Origin: Thermoprotei archaeon | GTDB lineage: Archaea; Thermoproteota; Thermoprotei; Thermofilales; Thermofilaceae | Assembly (NCBI GenBank): GCA_003649495.1 | Contig: QMRZ01000056.1 | Span: 1 to 8,809, forward strand | Direction: 5' to 3' | DNA length: 8,809 bases | Shown: positions 1 through 6,007 of the stretch, in pieces | Layout of the letters: every line of letters begins with the position of its first letter | How positions within the stretch are numbered: position 1 is the stretch's first letter | Notes under the pieces: generated by a model | Told to the model about the DNA's origin: nothing | Seen by the model: only the letters and a program-made list of their open reading frames with translations | Database searches by the model: none | Made by a program: the position numbers and the translations under genes

Positions 1-516
1 CCCTCGGGCCTGTCCACCTCATGCAATCTCAAGCTGTTCCTAGCTGCAGTGGGCGCCTCAAGCTCTGTGGGGCTAGCGCTGATTGAGGGCATATCCCCGG
101 AGTTCAGGCGTGTGGAGGGCCTAGATACCGTAGCCCTCGAGCCCCATCAGCTAGTCGAGGTCCTGGAGAAGTGGGGGGAGGTGGACGTAGATGCTGTCGT
201 GCTCGGCTGTCCCCACCTGTCTCCCCAGGAGCTAGTCGAGCTCTACAATAGGCTTAGGGGACGCCGCCTGTTACGCCGGCTCTTGTTATTCACCTCGCGG
301 TGGGCGGCATCGAGGGCTACCCATGCTGTACGGGGCCTTAAAGAGGTGGGAGCCGAGGTGTACGTGGATACCTGCATGGTAGTGGGGGACCTGAGGAGAA
401 TGGGGGTGGAGAGCTGCGCCACTGATTCCGCCAAAGCTGCATACTACCTCACCAACCAGGGCTATGGTGTATGGCTGGCTCCGCGAGATGCGCTGCTAGA
501 GGCGGTAACCGCCTGA
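1..516 (+). CDS. Phosphomevalonate dehydratase (aconitase X) large subunit, 3' end only
   Basis: The reading frame is open from the first base, so the N-terminal half lies outside the window and 171 residues are visible. The family (aconitase X, formerly DUF521) dehydrates mevalonate 5-phosphate to trans-anhydromevalonate phosphate in the archaeal mevalonate pathway, using an iron-sulfur cluster in the cytoplasm. Visible marks are the segment LKLFLAAVGASSSVGLALIE followed by GISPE near residues 10-34, the GCPH motif carrying a conserved cysteine (codons around 208-219), a later DTCMVV cysteine, and the C-terminal block TDSAKAAYYL. Family members more often have TNSGK there, so N-to-D and G-to-A changes are present. 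The gene is followed after 47 nt by the small-subunit gene, the usual partner. Identification rests on family knowledge plus this pairing. A sugar or hydroxyproline-type aconitase X is less likely in this archaeal, split-subunit setting. Confidence 0.9.
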   Translation, partial: PSGLSTSCNLKLFLAAVGASSSVGLALIEGISPEFRRVEGLDTVALEPHQLVEVLEKWGEVDVDAVVLGCPHLSPQELVELYNRLRGRRLLRRLLLFTSRWAASRATHAVRGLKEVGAEVYVDTCMVVGDLRRMGVESCATDSAKAAYYLTNQGYGVWLAPRDALLEAVTA

Positions 517-521
517 GCGGC

Positions 522-531
522 AGGTTATAAG
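522..531 (+). promoter_or_regulatory. Possible TATA box for the small-subunit operon
   Basis: GTTATAAGC lies in the 47-nt gap after the large subunit. It is centred about 36 nt before the GTG at 564, which would give a leader of roughly 10 nt containing the Shine-Dalgarno GGAGGAGG at 551-558. It may let the small subunit and downstream genes be transcribed on their own as well as by read-through. No strong purine-rich BRE is seen, so support is moderate. Confidence 0.4.
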
Positions 532-563
532 CTCGAGAAATTCGAATATAGGAGGAGGGGGTA

Positions 564-1037
564 GTGGTTCCCGTGGATGCTAGTGAGAGGCAGCCAGGCC
601 CCCTGAGGATTAGGGGCAGGGGCCTTGTAGAGGGGGAGTGTAGGGGTAGGCTACTGGTGACTAGGGAGCCGATTTCATTCTATGGGGGCGTTGACCCCGA
701 GACTGGCAGGATAGTGGAGAGGGGCCACGAGCTGTACGGCGAGAGCGTGGCTGGCGCAATCCTCGTGTTCCCTTACGGGAAGGGGAGCACCGTGGGATCC
801 TACACTCTCCTCAGGCTAGCAAGGAGGGGTAGAGCGCCGGCTGGCATAGTCAACTTGATGAGTGAGCCAATAGTGATCGTGGGCTGCATCCTGGGGAGGA
901 TCCCGCTCATGGATAGCCCCAGCCCTGATCCGATAAGGCTGAGGAGCCTGATAGAGGGTGCTGAGACGCGCATGGTTGTTAGGGGCAGTTTAGGTGTCCT
1001 GGAGGTGAGTGTGAATGTGCGAGGAGAGGAGGGCTAA
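564..1037 (+). CDS. Phosphomevalonate dehydratase (aconitase X) small subunit
   Basis: This 157-residue protein is the swivelling small subunit (formerly DUF126) that completes the active site of the two-subunit phosphomevalonate dehydratase. The family signature GKGSTVGSYTLLRL is at residues 72-85; Ser75 matches the conserved, probably catalytic serine. It is followed by ARRGRAPAGIVN, SEPIVIVGCILGRIPLMD and a C-terminal beta-rich tail, in the usual order and at the usual length. The start is GTG at 564, supported by the Shine-Dalgarno GGAGGAGG at 551-558 with a 5-nt spacer. The gene overlaps the uracil-DNA glycosylase start by 23 nt, so translation of the two is probably coupled. Product: trans-anhydromevalonate 5-phosphate, an intermediate toward isopentenyl phosphate and the membrane ether lipids. 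The assignment is firm; the exact substrate is inferred from family and lineage. Confidence 0.92.
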   Translation: MVPVDASERQPGPLRIRGRGLVEGECRGRLLVTREPISFYGGVDPETGRIVERGHELYGESVAGAILVFPYGKGSTVGSYTLLRLARRGRAPAGIVNLMSEPIVIVGCILGRIPLMDSPSPDPIRLRSLIEGAETRMVVRGSLGVLEVSVNVRGEEG

Positions 1038-1635
1038 GCTGGAGGAGATAGCCGAGGAAGTAAGGAGATGTACTAGGTGTCCCCTGCACGAGAGGCGCAC
1101 TAAGGCGGTGCCGGGCGAGGGGGATCCATGCGCCACCGTTATGCTCGTGGGCGAGGCCCCCGGCTACCACGAGGATCTACAGGGGAGGCCTTTTGTGGGG
1201 GCTGCGGGCAAGCTCTTGAACGAGATGCTCGGCATCGCCGGCCTGAGCAGGGGGGAGGTGTTCATAACCAACGTCGTCAAGTGTAGGCCTCCCGGCAACA
1301 GGGATCCCAGGGAAGAGGAGGTGAAGGCGTGTAAGCCCTTCCTCCTAGCACAGCTCGAGGTCATAAGGCCCGCCATCGTAGTGTGCCTAGGCAGGCACAG
1401 CACCCGCCTATTCTTCGAGCTGGCAGGGCTCAAGTTCTCCTCAATACTCAGGGTGAGGGGCGGGGTCAGGAAGGTGAGGATACTCGGGATGAACCTCATG
1501 CTACTGCCCACCCTCCACCCAGCGGCTGCGCTCTACAATCCCCGCCTGAGGGGCCTGCTGGAGAGCGACTTTCGGCTCCTGGGCTCGCTGATCTCAGGCG
1601 GGCAGAGCGGGCTTGAGAGGTGGCTTGGGAGGTGA
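1015..1635 (+). CDS. udg: Uracil-DNA glycosylase, type 4 [4Fe-4S]
   Basis: This enzyme removes uracil left in DNA by cytosine deamination, starting base excision repair. Of 206 residues, motif 1 GEAPGYHEDLQGRPFVG spans 46-62 and contains the family's catalytic-pocket E/D and the G-E-A-P-G turn. NVVKCRPPGNRDP is at 86-98, and HPAA at 168-171 is the second active-site motif (HPS/A type). Four cysteines, C19, C22, C90 and C106, match the spacing of the [4Fe-4S] ligands of family 4 enzymes. The start ATG at 1015 follows a perfect Shine-Dalgarno GGAGGTGA at 1001-1008 with a 6-nt spacer, placed inside the preceding gene. The 3' end overlaps the next gene by 4 nt (GTGA). The tail after residue 185 is poorly conserved in this family. 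Identification is secure. Confidence 0.96.
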   Translation: MCEERRAKLEEIAEEVRRCTRCPLHERRTKAVPGEGDPCATVMLVGEAPGYHEDLQGRPFVGAAGKLLNEMLGIAGLSRGEVFITNVVKCRPPGNRDPREEEVKACKPFLLAQLEVIRPAIVVCLGRHSTRLFFELAGLKFSSILRVRGGVRKVRILGMNLMLLPTLHPAAALYNPRLRGLLESDFRLLGSLISGGQSGLERWLGR

Positions 1636-2231
1636 GGATCGAGAGGGTGAGGAAGCTCAGGCGGCTGATAGAGGCGCTGGACGGCTACAGGATTGGCCGC
1701 TACACGGATGTGGGGAGGGTTGAGGAGCTGATAGACGAGCTAGGCCTGAGGCTACCTCACGACTGGAGTGAGGTCAGGAGGGACATTGAGGAGATCCTAT
1801 CCCTACCCCGCAGAGCCCCCAACTACGAGCGGTTGAGGAAGCTCGAAGCTCTCTCATCACGCCTCTCCAGGGCTAACTTGGCCATAATAGGAGTGGCCAT
1901 CCTGTCCTACCTGGCTGGCCACCCTTACGTCTTCGTGGCGCTAGCCGTGTCATCTCTAGTGGTGTTGAACGTGGTCTACTTCCTGAAGGCGTACGTGAAC
2001 TTTAAGATCAGCGAGGTATACGCCTCCAGCCTCGAGGAGCTGGAGGCGCTGGGAGCTAGGATTAAGGAGACAGTCGAATTCCTGCTGAGGCAGCTTAGGA
2101 AGGAGCTTAGGAGCATGGGTTATAGGGTGGAGGAGTTCAGGTTGAAGCTCTGGGTGCCGGACTACTCTGGGATCCAGGTAGTCAAGAAGCCCTCGATCCT
2201 CTCCTCCCGCTACGTGGTTAAGCTAGCCTAG
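1632..2231 (+). CDS. Unknown membrane protein with two central transmembrane helices and charged helical flanks
   Basis: I do not recognise this 199-residue protein. A highly charged N-terminal half (residues 1-81, rich in R, E and L, helical) is followed by two hydrophobic helices at about 82-96 and 99-118. A long charged helix follows (about 125-165, SSLEELEALGARIKETVEFL region, coiled-coil-like), then a short basic C-terminal part. Both soluble parts are probably cytoplasmic, with a helical hairpin in the membrane. I choose GTG 1632: it shares GTGA with the glycosylase stop and has the Shine-Dalgarno GAGGTGG at 1617-1623 with an 8-nt spacer. The upstream GTG at 1620 is part of that Shine-Dalgarno site and is less likely; it would add four residues. 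The stop TAG lies in a CTAG shared with the convergent zinc protein. Function is unknown. Confidence 0.75.
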   Translation: MRIERVRKLRRLIEALDGYRIGRYTDVGRVEELIDELGLRLPHDWSEVRRDIEEILSLPRRAPNYERLRKLEALSSRLSRANLAIIGVAILSYLAGHPYVFVALAVSSLVVLNVVYFLKAYVNFKISEVYASSLEELEALGARIKETVEFLLRQLRKELRSMGYRVEEFRLKLWVPDYSGIQVVKKPSILSSRYVVKLA

Positions 2232-2539
2232 CTGCGTCTAGCCCCCGCAGCGCACTCCCTACACACTCTAGCGACTCCAACCTCTATTGAGCACTCCTCG
2301 CAGACTAGCCGCCCGCACACCGCGCAGTAGCCCACTGAAAGTGCCTCTCTGCAGAGCTCGCAGGAAGCTAGCTCGCAGAGCACGCAGCGGGATCCCCGCC
2401 AATCCGAGTCGCAGACGTGCCTGCCGCAGACCTCGCAGCGCCGCGTGGCTGGCCTCTCTCTACAGACCTCGCATAATCCTTTTAACTTTATGGGTAACTT
2501 GCTGTAACGCGGTATGGTGAGCCTGATGCTCGATGACAC
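2228..2539 (-). CDS. Small protein with two tandem cross-brace (B-box/RING-like) zinc fingers
   Basis: This 103-residue protein has 15 cysteines arranged as two aligned repeats. Repeat 1 has C23-x2-C26, C35-x2-C38, C43-x2-D46 and C52-x2-C55. Repeat 2 has C60-x2-C63, C72-x2-C75, C80-x2-C83 and C93-x2-C96. Each has four ligand pairs, as in cross-brace folds that hold two zinc ions; one ligand of repeat 1 is Asp46 in place of cysteine. CEVCGRHVC and CAVCGRLVC show the shared ancestry. The cysteine pattern makes this strand the coding one. The start is uncertain: the only standard in-frame codon before the first cysteine is GTG 2539, which lies inside the divergent gene and has no Shine-Dalgarno site; a weak CTTAAG at 2566-2571 could be its TATA. 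The partner (protein, RNA or DNA) cannot be told from sequence. Confidence 0.8.
   Translation of the reverse strand: MSSSIRLTIPRYSKLPIKLKGLCEVCRERPATRRCEVCGRHVCDSDWRGSRCVLCELASCELCREALSVGYCAVCGRLVCEECSIEVGVARVCRECAAGARRS
2479..2490 (+). promoter_or_regulatory. TATA box of the winged-helix/MBL operon
   Basis: The A/T run TTTTAACTTTA stands out in GC-rich surroundings, with its centre about 29 nt before ATG 2514. That spacing predicts transcription starting at or next to the ATG (leaderless mRNA). The box lies inside the 5' coding part of the divergent zinc-finger gene. Confidence 0.7.
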
Positions 2540-2915
2540 TAGTTATCTGTTACTGGTGATCCTTAAGTGCTACGGGAGGCCGATGGAGAGGCTAACACTC
2601 CACAGGCATCTCTACAGGATCCTCGAGAGGACTGGGCTTAAGCTGGACCTCAAGTTCTACGGTAAACCCCCCTTCTCGCCTCAAGTAGAGGAGAAGGTGG
2701 AGGAGCTCATCAATAAGGGCCTCCTGAAGAGGCTCTACATGGTGGGCCCCCTCTACACCGAGCTTTACAGGGAGTACGTCAGGTTAACGGAGAAGGGGAG
2801 GGAAGTGCTAGACTCTGTCTCTCCTAAGGGCTTTGAGGAGGAGATAGAGCAGTACTTCGAGGAGGTGAGGGCGAAGAGCAGAGGTGAAAAGGTTGAGCGC
2901 AGTGTCCAGCACTAA
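2514..2915 (+). CDS. Winged-helix protein, Panacea/YwgA-like
   Basis: This 133-residue protein begins with helices (YLLLVILKCYGRPMERL) and then LHRHLYRILERTGLKLDL. KFYGKPPFSPQVEEKVEELI follows, then NKGLLKR, a short beta part and VRLTEKGREVL. The order helix - lever helix - Y/F-G-x-x-SP - helix - 'GLL' - wing - LT-KG matches the winged-helix fold of the archaeal YwgA/Panacea group, whose usual signature is YGPYS. It is therefore likely a DNA-binding or protein-binding regulator, but its target is unknown. ATG 2514 is chosen because the TATA box at 2479-2490 puts the transcript start there; ATG 2526 is an in-frame alternative. It is the first gene of a three-gene operon and overlaps the next gene, whose Shine-Dalgarno site lies within its last codons. 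The charged C-terminal tail (about 105-133) looks helical. Confidence 0.75.
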   Translation: MVSLMLDDTSYLLLVILKCYGRPMERLTLHRHLYRILERTGLKLDLKFYGKPPFSPQVEEKVEELINKGLLKRLYMVGPLYTELYREYVRLTEKGREVLDSVSPKGFEEEIEQYFEEVRAKSRGEKVERSVQH

Positions 2916-3612
2916 TGTCACCGTCCTTGTGGATGACCTATTAGCCGAGGAGGGCGCGAGCCGAGGGGCGCTGCCAGCCCACGGGCTTGGGCTACTGGTC
3001 GAGTGTACGCTGGAGGATGGAGTTAAGCGTAGATTGCTAGTTGATGGAGGCCCTTCGCGGTACGTGCTGGAGCACAACGCATCCGCGCTCGGCCTCGAGC
3101 TAAAAGCCCTCGACGCCGCCGTAGCATGCCTGTGGAGCTCGCACCACGTGGCTGCCCTCCTGGACCTGGCGCGTCACAAGCGTCCCTGGAGATCTCTCTA
3201 CATGCCTCCCCTCCCCAAGGCTAAGCCGGGCGGGCCCAGCCGCCTCAGGGAGTTCCCCGCCCTCCTAGTCCCCATGTGTTCTCCAGTCTACAACGAGAGG
3301 GCCCTGTTGATCAGCTCGCCCCGCGGCTACGTGGCAGTAGTGGCATGCTCAGTGTATGGGGTGGAGGTGGCGCTTAGAGCTCTCGAGACCATCCTCAAGA
3401 AGTTAGATGGGGGGCTCGCAGCCATCGTAGGGGGCTTTAACCTCAGCACGCTCGATGTCTACGGGCTTAGACTCCTCTCCAAGTACGCTAAGCGGCGCGG
3501 GGCTGAAGTGGTGCCACTCCACTCTACCTCGCTAGAAGCGCGTGAGAAGCTGGCTAGGACTTTTGGGCTTGAGGAGGTGCCAGGGGTGGGGACTGAGGTG
3601 GAGGTGGCATGA
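2893..3612 (+). CDS. Metallo-beta-lactamase-fold protein of the COG1237 group with degenerate metal site
   Basis: The order of blocks matches the COG1237 family (dihydropterin/methanopterin-precursor synthase-like MBL proteins): TVLVDD near the N-terminus, AHGLGLLVE, LLVDGGPSRYVLEHNASALG, a strand before the metal loop, ACS, IVGGF, and a C-terminal VPLHST...A...L. The catalytic positions are changed. The family HxHxDH loop is here S-S-H-H-V-A (codons 3136-3153), with only one aligned histidine. GCSH is ACSV (residues 151-154), and GGFH is GGFN (180-183). Only the late histidine of PxHCTG survives (LHST, 209-212). Length (239 residues) is normal and the frame intact, so this looks like a maintained pseudoenzyme. 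TTG 2893 is preferred because GAGGTGA at 2881-2887 gives a Shine-Dalgarno site with a 5-nt spacer; GTG 2884 is inside that site and would add three residues. The next gene starts at the overlapping ATGA. Confidence 0.8.
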   Translation: MSAVSSTNVTVLVDDLLAEEGASRGALPAHGLGLLVECTLEDGVKRRLLVDGGPSRYVLEHNASALGLELKALDAAVACLWSSHHVAALLDLARHKRPWRSLYMPPLPKAKPGGPSRLREFPALLVPMCSPVYNERALLISSPRGYVAVVACSVYGVEVALRALETILKKLDGGLAAIVGGFNLSTLDVYGLRLLSKYAKRRGAEVVPLHSTSLEAREKLARTFGLEEVPGVGTEVEVA

Positions 3613-4061
3613 GGAGAGAGATGCTCGACGTGGCTCTAGCCGCAATCTGCCTGGCGGCAGTGGCGTGCATTGCGGCGTCGGTGCCCTTCGAGAATCTGCT
3701 CAGCGAGTACAGGTTCGCGAGGGCCTTCCCCTGGTACGTCTACTGGCGTGTAGGGGTGGCGATGTTCTTCGCGTGGATAGTGAGCGCCTCCATAGTCTCG
3801 AGGAAGTACAGATTCACGCTGTGGCTCATGTGGATGAGCGCGCTGGCACTTGCAGCCGCCCACTACTCCCTGCTTATGGCTGAGGCGTGGAGTGGAGCTA
3901 GAGTGACTCTGCTCCCCCTCGTGTATATCGTAGAGAAGGGGGGCGGCGTGACCTATAAGCTGGACGTGGCGCAGCTGGCCCTGCTGCTCAGCGGCCTCGA
4001 GCACTTCCTCATCTCAAGAACTTCTCCTCGAGCTCCTTCAGGTACTCAGCCGACTCCTTGA
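3609..4061 (+). CDS. Small membrane protein of unknown function
   Basis: I do not recognise this 150-residue protein. Hydrophobic helices are visible at about residues 6-25, 43-65 and 70-93, with a weaker stretch near 118-134; basic residues precede the first helix. The loop after helix 1 contains the aromatic-rich FPWYVYW. The start ATG overlaps the MBL stop (ATGA), with GAGGTG at 3595-3600 and GGAGGTG at 3600-3606 as Shine-Dalgarno candidates, so it is translationally coupled to that gene. The last 17 codons run antisense to the end of the RuvBL-like gene and encode a serine/proline/threonine-rich tail unlike the rest, probably an extension after loss of an earlier stop. Its presence behind a regulator-like and an MBL-like gene suggests one functional unit, but no role can be given. 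Confidence 0.7.
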   Translation: MRREMLDVALAAICLAAVACIAASVPFENLLSEYRFARAFPWYVYWRVGVAMFFAWIVSASIVSRKYRFTLWLMWMSALALAAAHYSLLMAEAWSGARVTLLPLVYIVEKGGGVTYKLDVAQLALLLSGLEHFLISRTSPRAPSGTQPTP

Positions 4062-5349
4062 CGCTGACGAACAGCTTCGCCACCGTCTCCACGTCCTCTA
4101 CCTCCACCCTAGAGGCGCCACGCCTCGTGGCGATCACCCTGGCGGGGGTAAGCAGCTGGACCGCGTAGCGGAGGCTCCTCTCAACGCCTATGTCAGTCAA
4201 CCGCTCTAGCGCCTTCTCATCCAGCTCCACTCCCTCCTCCCTAGCCCTGATCTTCAGTATCTCCCTTATCTCGTCCCTGGTGTAGGGCCTCGTCTCTATT
4301 ATGAGGAGCCTGTCGAGGAGGTCGAGCGGCACGCCGTGGGGGGCTACCACGTCAGTCCCCCTAATCCTGGCGAAGCCCCTATTGCTGGCCAGGATTATTA
4401 TTGGGGCGAGCTCGCTCTCCATTGCCCTGGAGAGGAAGCTGAAGGCCTCTATATCCAGCATGTGGACGTCGTCGATGAAGAGGACGCCTGGTATGAGCTC
4501 CGCTCTGCCCTCGTCTATCCAGCTCTTCACAGTCTCGTCAACCCTCCTCCTCACATCGGCTGATATCTCCCTCTCCTCAGCTCCCCCGAGCAGCAGGGAG
4601 AGTAGGCTGCCTCCCCTCGAGTGCATCACGTCCAAGTCGTGCAGCGTCATGGTGTGTACAAACTCCTTCTCCTTCAATATCGGGCCGCTGGGAAGCTCGA
4701 CGAGCCTGGCGGAGGCGAGGTCGTACCTGCGGTCAGCAGTCTTGGAGCGGCCGACCTTGTACACGCGCCCCGTCTCCTCATCTATCCACACGACATCGCC
4801 CTCTGAGACCCCCTTGGACAGCATCTCGGAGATTATGCTGCCATCAACGGTGAACGTCCGCTCCTCGCTGCTGGTCTTCAGCGTTATTACGCCCTCCACC
4901 GGCACCTGAACCCAGGGGTTGTAGGGGTGCTTGTCGAACTTCACTTCCATCCTCTTCACCATCCCCTCGTAAACCCTCCTGTACTCCCTGACTCTAACGC
5001 CTATGGCGCTCCTCAACGCCCTCATCAGCACCTCCGTCTTCTTCATCTCGGCGCTGTAGATCTCAGAGCCCGAGATGGCGACGAACGGCGTGTCCTCTCC
5101 CAGCTCGCGCGCTATCGCCACCGCGAGGGCTGTCTTCCCCGTGCCGGGGGGCCCGGCCAGCAGTATACCGCGGCCAGCCATCTTGCCCTGCTTGATCATC
5201 TGCACGACAATCCACGCAGCCCTCCTAGCCTCGATCTGGCCTACAAAGCCGTCTGCAATCGGCAGGGGCTCGCCATCCCTAACTCCTAGCCCCCTGATGT
5301 GGGAATGAGCGCCTACCCTTTCAAACCTCCCGGCAGACATGGCGCCCAT
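4009..5349 (-). CDS. RuvBL/TIP49-like AAA+ ATPase
   Basis: This 446-residue protein is the archaeal relative of eukaryotic RuvBL1/RuvBL2, hexameric AAA+ motors linked to chromatin, transcription and assembly of RNP complexes; the archaeal role is not well known. It has the N-terminal HSHIRGLG motif (15-22) and GFVGQIEARRA (34-44). Walker A GPPGTGKT is at 66-73. The inserted OB-like domain II spans about 120-240 (VEGVITLKT to VVWIDEETGRVYKVGRS). Walker B LFIDDVH is at 290-296, sensor 1 ILASNRG at 319-325, an arginine-finger region is DLLDRL, and sensor 2 is SLRYAVQLLTPA. The Walker B acidic pair is D-D, where eukaryotic members have D-E. Length is normal. ATG 5349 is chosen because a TATA-like element at 5375-5382 lies about 29 nt upstream (leaderless); ATG 5340 is an alternative. 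Its 3' end overlaps the convergent membrane gene by 53 nt. Confidence 0.96.
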   Translation of the reverse strand: MGAMSAGRFERVGAHSHIRGLGVRDGEPLPIADGFVGQIEARRAAWIVVQMIKQGKMAGRGILLAGPPGTGKTALAVAIARELGEDTPFVAISGSEIYSAEMKKTEVLMRALRSAIGVRVREYRRVYEGMVKRMEVKFDKHPYNPWVQVPVEGVITLKTSSEERTFTVDGSIISEMLSKGVSEGDVVWIDEETGRVYKVGRSKTADRRYDLASARLVELPSGPILKEKEFVHTMTLHDLDVMHSRGGSLLSLLLGGAEEREISADVRRRVDETVKSWIDEGRAELIPGVLFIDDVHMLDIEAFSFLSRAMESELAPIIILASNRGFARIRGTDVVAPHGVPLDLLDRLLIIETRPYTRDEIREILKIRAREEGVELDEKALERLTDIGVERSLRYAVQLLTPARVIATRRGASRVEVEDVETVAKLFVSVKESAEYLKELEEKFLR

Positions 5350-5374
5350 CCCCCAGAGACCGCCTGCACTCCTT

Positions 5375-5382
5375 CTTAATAG
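5375..5382 (-). promoter_or_regulatory. TATA box of the RuvBL-like gene
   Basis: Read on the minus strand the element is CTATTAAG, preceded by purine/pyrimidine sequence GGGAATCT. Its centre is about 29 nt upstream of ATG 5349, predicting a transcript that begins within a few bases of the start codon. Confidence 0.55.
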
Positions 5383-5442
5383 AGATTCCCTCTACATGCT
5401 GGGGGCGGGCTTTGCTCTCTCAGGAGGATGCGCGTGAGCCGC

Positions 5443-5859
5443 TCAGGAGAGCTGGGGTTTCCAGTTCGACTCGTCATCGGAGCATATCGTGATATCCTCT
5501 AGGGGGAAGCTCTCCTCAACTCTCCTGAACACCCACCTCCCCTCCCTCGAGAACCAGACTGCTACTACCGCGATTCTCTTCTCGTACTTCTTAAAGGCAT
5601 CTAAGAACTTGAATAGCTTCACTAGCTGCTCCCTCCTGACCCTAACTCTCCTCTTGCTGGTGGCCTTCACCTCAAAAGCCACCACCTCTCCCACCTCGTT
5701 ATCGACGAGGAACACATCGGGGAGCGCCGTCTTCGAGTTGGGCGGAGCTCTGCCGCCGCTGACCGGGACTCTGAAGACGTAGGCGGATGCGCGCCTCGAC
5801 AGCAATTTCACAAGCCTCCTCTCAGCATCGAAGCCCCTTCGCCTCCAGCTTAGCTGCAT
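5443..5859 (-). CDS. hjc: Holliday junction resolvase Hjc
   Basis: This 138-residue protein is the archaeal four-way DNA junction endonuclease, a homodimer of the PD-(D/E)xK nuclease fold that cuts recombination intermediates symmetrically. The fold's residues are in place: Glu13 in RRRGFDAERRLVKLL, Ser34-Gly35-Gly36 in VPVSGGRAPPNSK, Asp48 in ALPDVFLVD, and Glu63-x-Lys65 in VVAFEVKAT. The helix REQLVKLFKFLDAFK follows, as in other Hjc proteins, and the length is typical. ATG 5859 is chosen because a TATA box on this strand at 5885-5891 lies about 29 nt upstream, giving a leaderless mRNA. It precedes the RuvBL-like gene in the same direction with a 93-nt gap that has its own promoter, so the two need not be one transcript. 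Identification is secure. Confidence 0.95.
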   Translation of the reverse strand: MQLSWRRRGFDAERRLVKLLSRRASAYVFRVPVSGGRAPPNSKTALPDVFLVDNEVGEVVAFEVKATSKRRVRVRREQLVKLFKFLDAFKKYEKRIAVVAVWFSREGRWVFRRVEESFPLEDITICSDDESNWKPQLS

Positions 5860-5867
5860 CCAAAGAG

Positions 5868-5874
5868 ATTAATT
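5868..5874 (+). promoter_or_regulatory. Possible TATA element for the C/D box sRNA
   Basis: ATTAATT is centred about 27 nt upstream of 5898, five bases before box C of the sRNA. This is the right distance for a plus-strand transcript carrying the guide RNA. It lies between the Hjc start and the Hjc TATA box, so the two divergent transcripts would overlap by some tens of bases. Confidence 0.4.
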
Positions 5875-5884
5875 GAGGGAGCGG

Positions 5885-5891
5885 GTATAAG
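5885..5891 (-). promoter_or_regulatory. TATA box of hjc
   Basis: On the minus strand it reads CTTATAC, centred at 5888, about 29 nt from ATG 5859, so the predicted start of transcription is within two or three bases of the ATG. It abuts the outer stem of the C/D box sRNA on the other strand. Confidence 0.6.
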
Positions 5892-5963
5892 AGGTGTGCG
5901 CGATGATGTGAGTCATGCCTCCTGATTAGTGATGAGTTCTGGGGTATCTGAGCCGTTCACCTC
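5891..5963 (+). ncRNA. C/D box sRNA (rRNA/tRNA 2'-O-methylation guide)
   Basis: All four boxes are present with ideal archaeal spacing. Box C is ATGATGT at 5903-5909 (6 of 7 to RTGATGA), box D' CTGA at 5922-5925, box C' GTGATGA at 5929-5935 and box D CTGA at 5948-5951. Both guide segments are exactly 12 nt (5910-5921 and 5936-5947), and the D'-C' spacer is 3 nt (TTA). GAGGTG (5891-5896) can pair with CACCTC (5958-5963) as an outer stem. In the family such RNAs bind L7Ae, Nop5 and fibrillarin and methylate the nucleotide paired with the fifth guide base upstream of D or D'; both guides predict a methylated C. The D guide can pair with AUACCCCGG, a conserved 16S rRNA segment as I recall it, over 9 nt with one G-U. 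That target is tentative. Confidence 0.82.
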
Positions 5964-6007
5964 ATCCGTAGCTTCATGTATTGCATCTTCCTGTATCCGC
6001 CGCGGAT

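Noticed and set aside
1164..1511. Minus-strand frame of 115 codons
   Set aside because: It lies fully within the uracil-DNA glycosylase gene, has no start signals and no recognisable domain.
1620..1631. GTG 1620 as start of the membrane protein
   Set aside because: This GTG is part of the Shine-Dalgarno GAGGTGG that serves GTG 1632, which shares GTGA with the upstream stop.
4301..4909. Long plus-strand frame inside the RuvBL-like gene
   Set aside because: It is the antisense shadow of a clear AAA+ gene, with serine/leucine-rich noise composition and no motif.
5419..5449. Repeated CTCAGGAG between the Hjc end and the RuvBL-like promoter
   Set aside because: Two 8-mers resembling purine-rich Shine-Dalgarno sequence are common in this DNA; no symmetrical arrangement or link to a promoter was seen.
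5994..6006. Palindrome ATCCGC-C-GCGGAT
   Set aside because: A 6-bp GC-rich inverted repeat of this size is not striking in this composition; it may be part of the structured region but is not supported alone.
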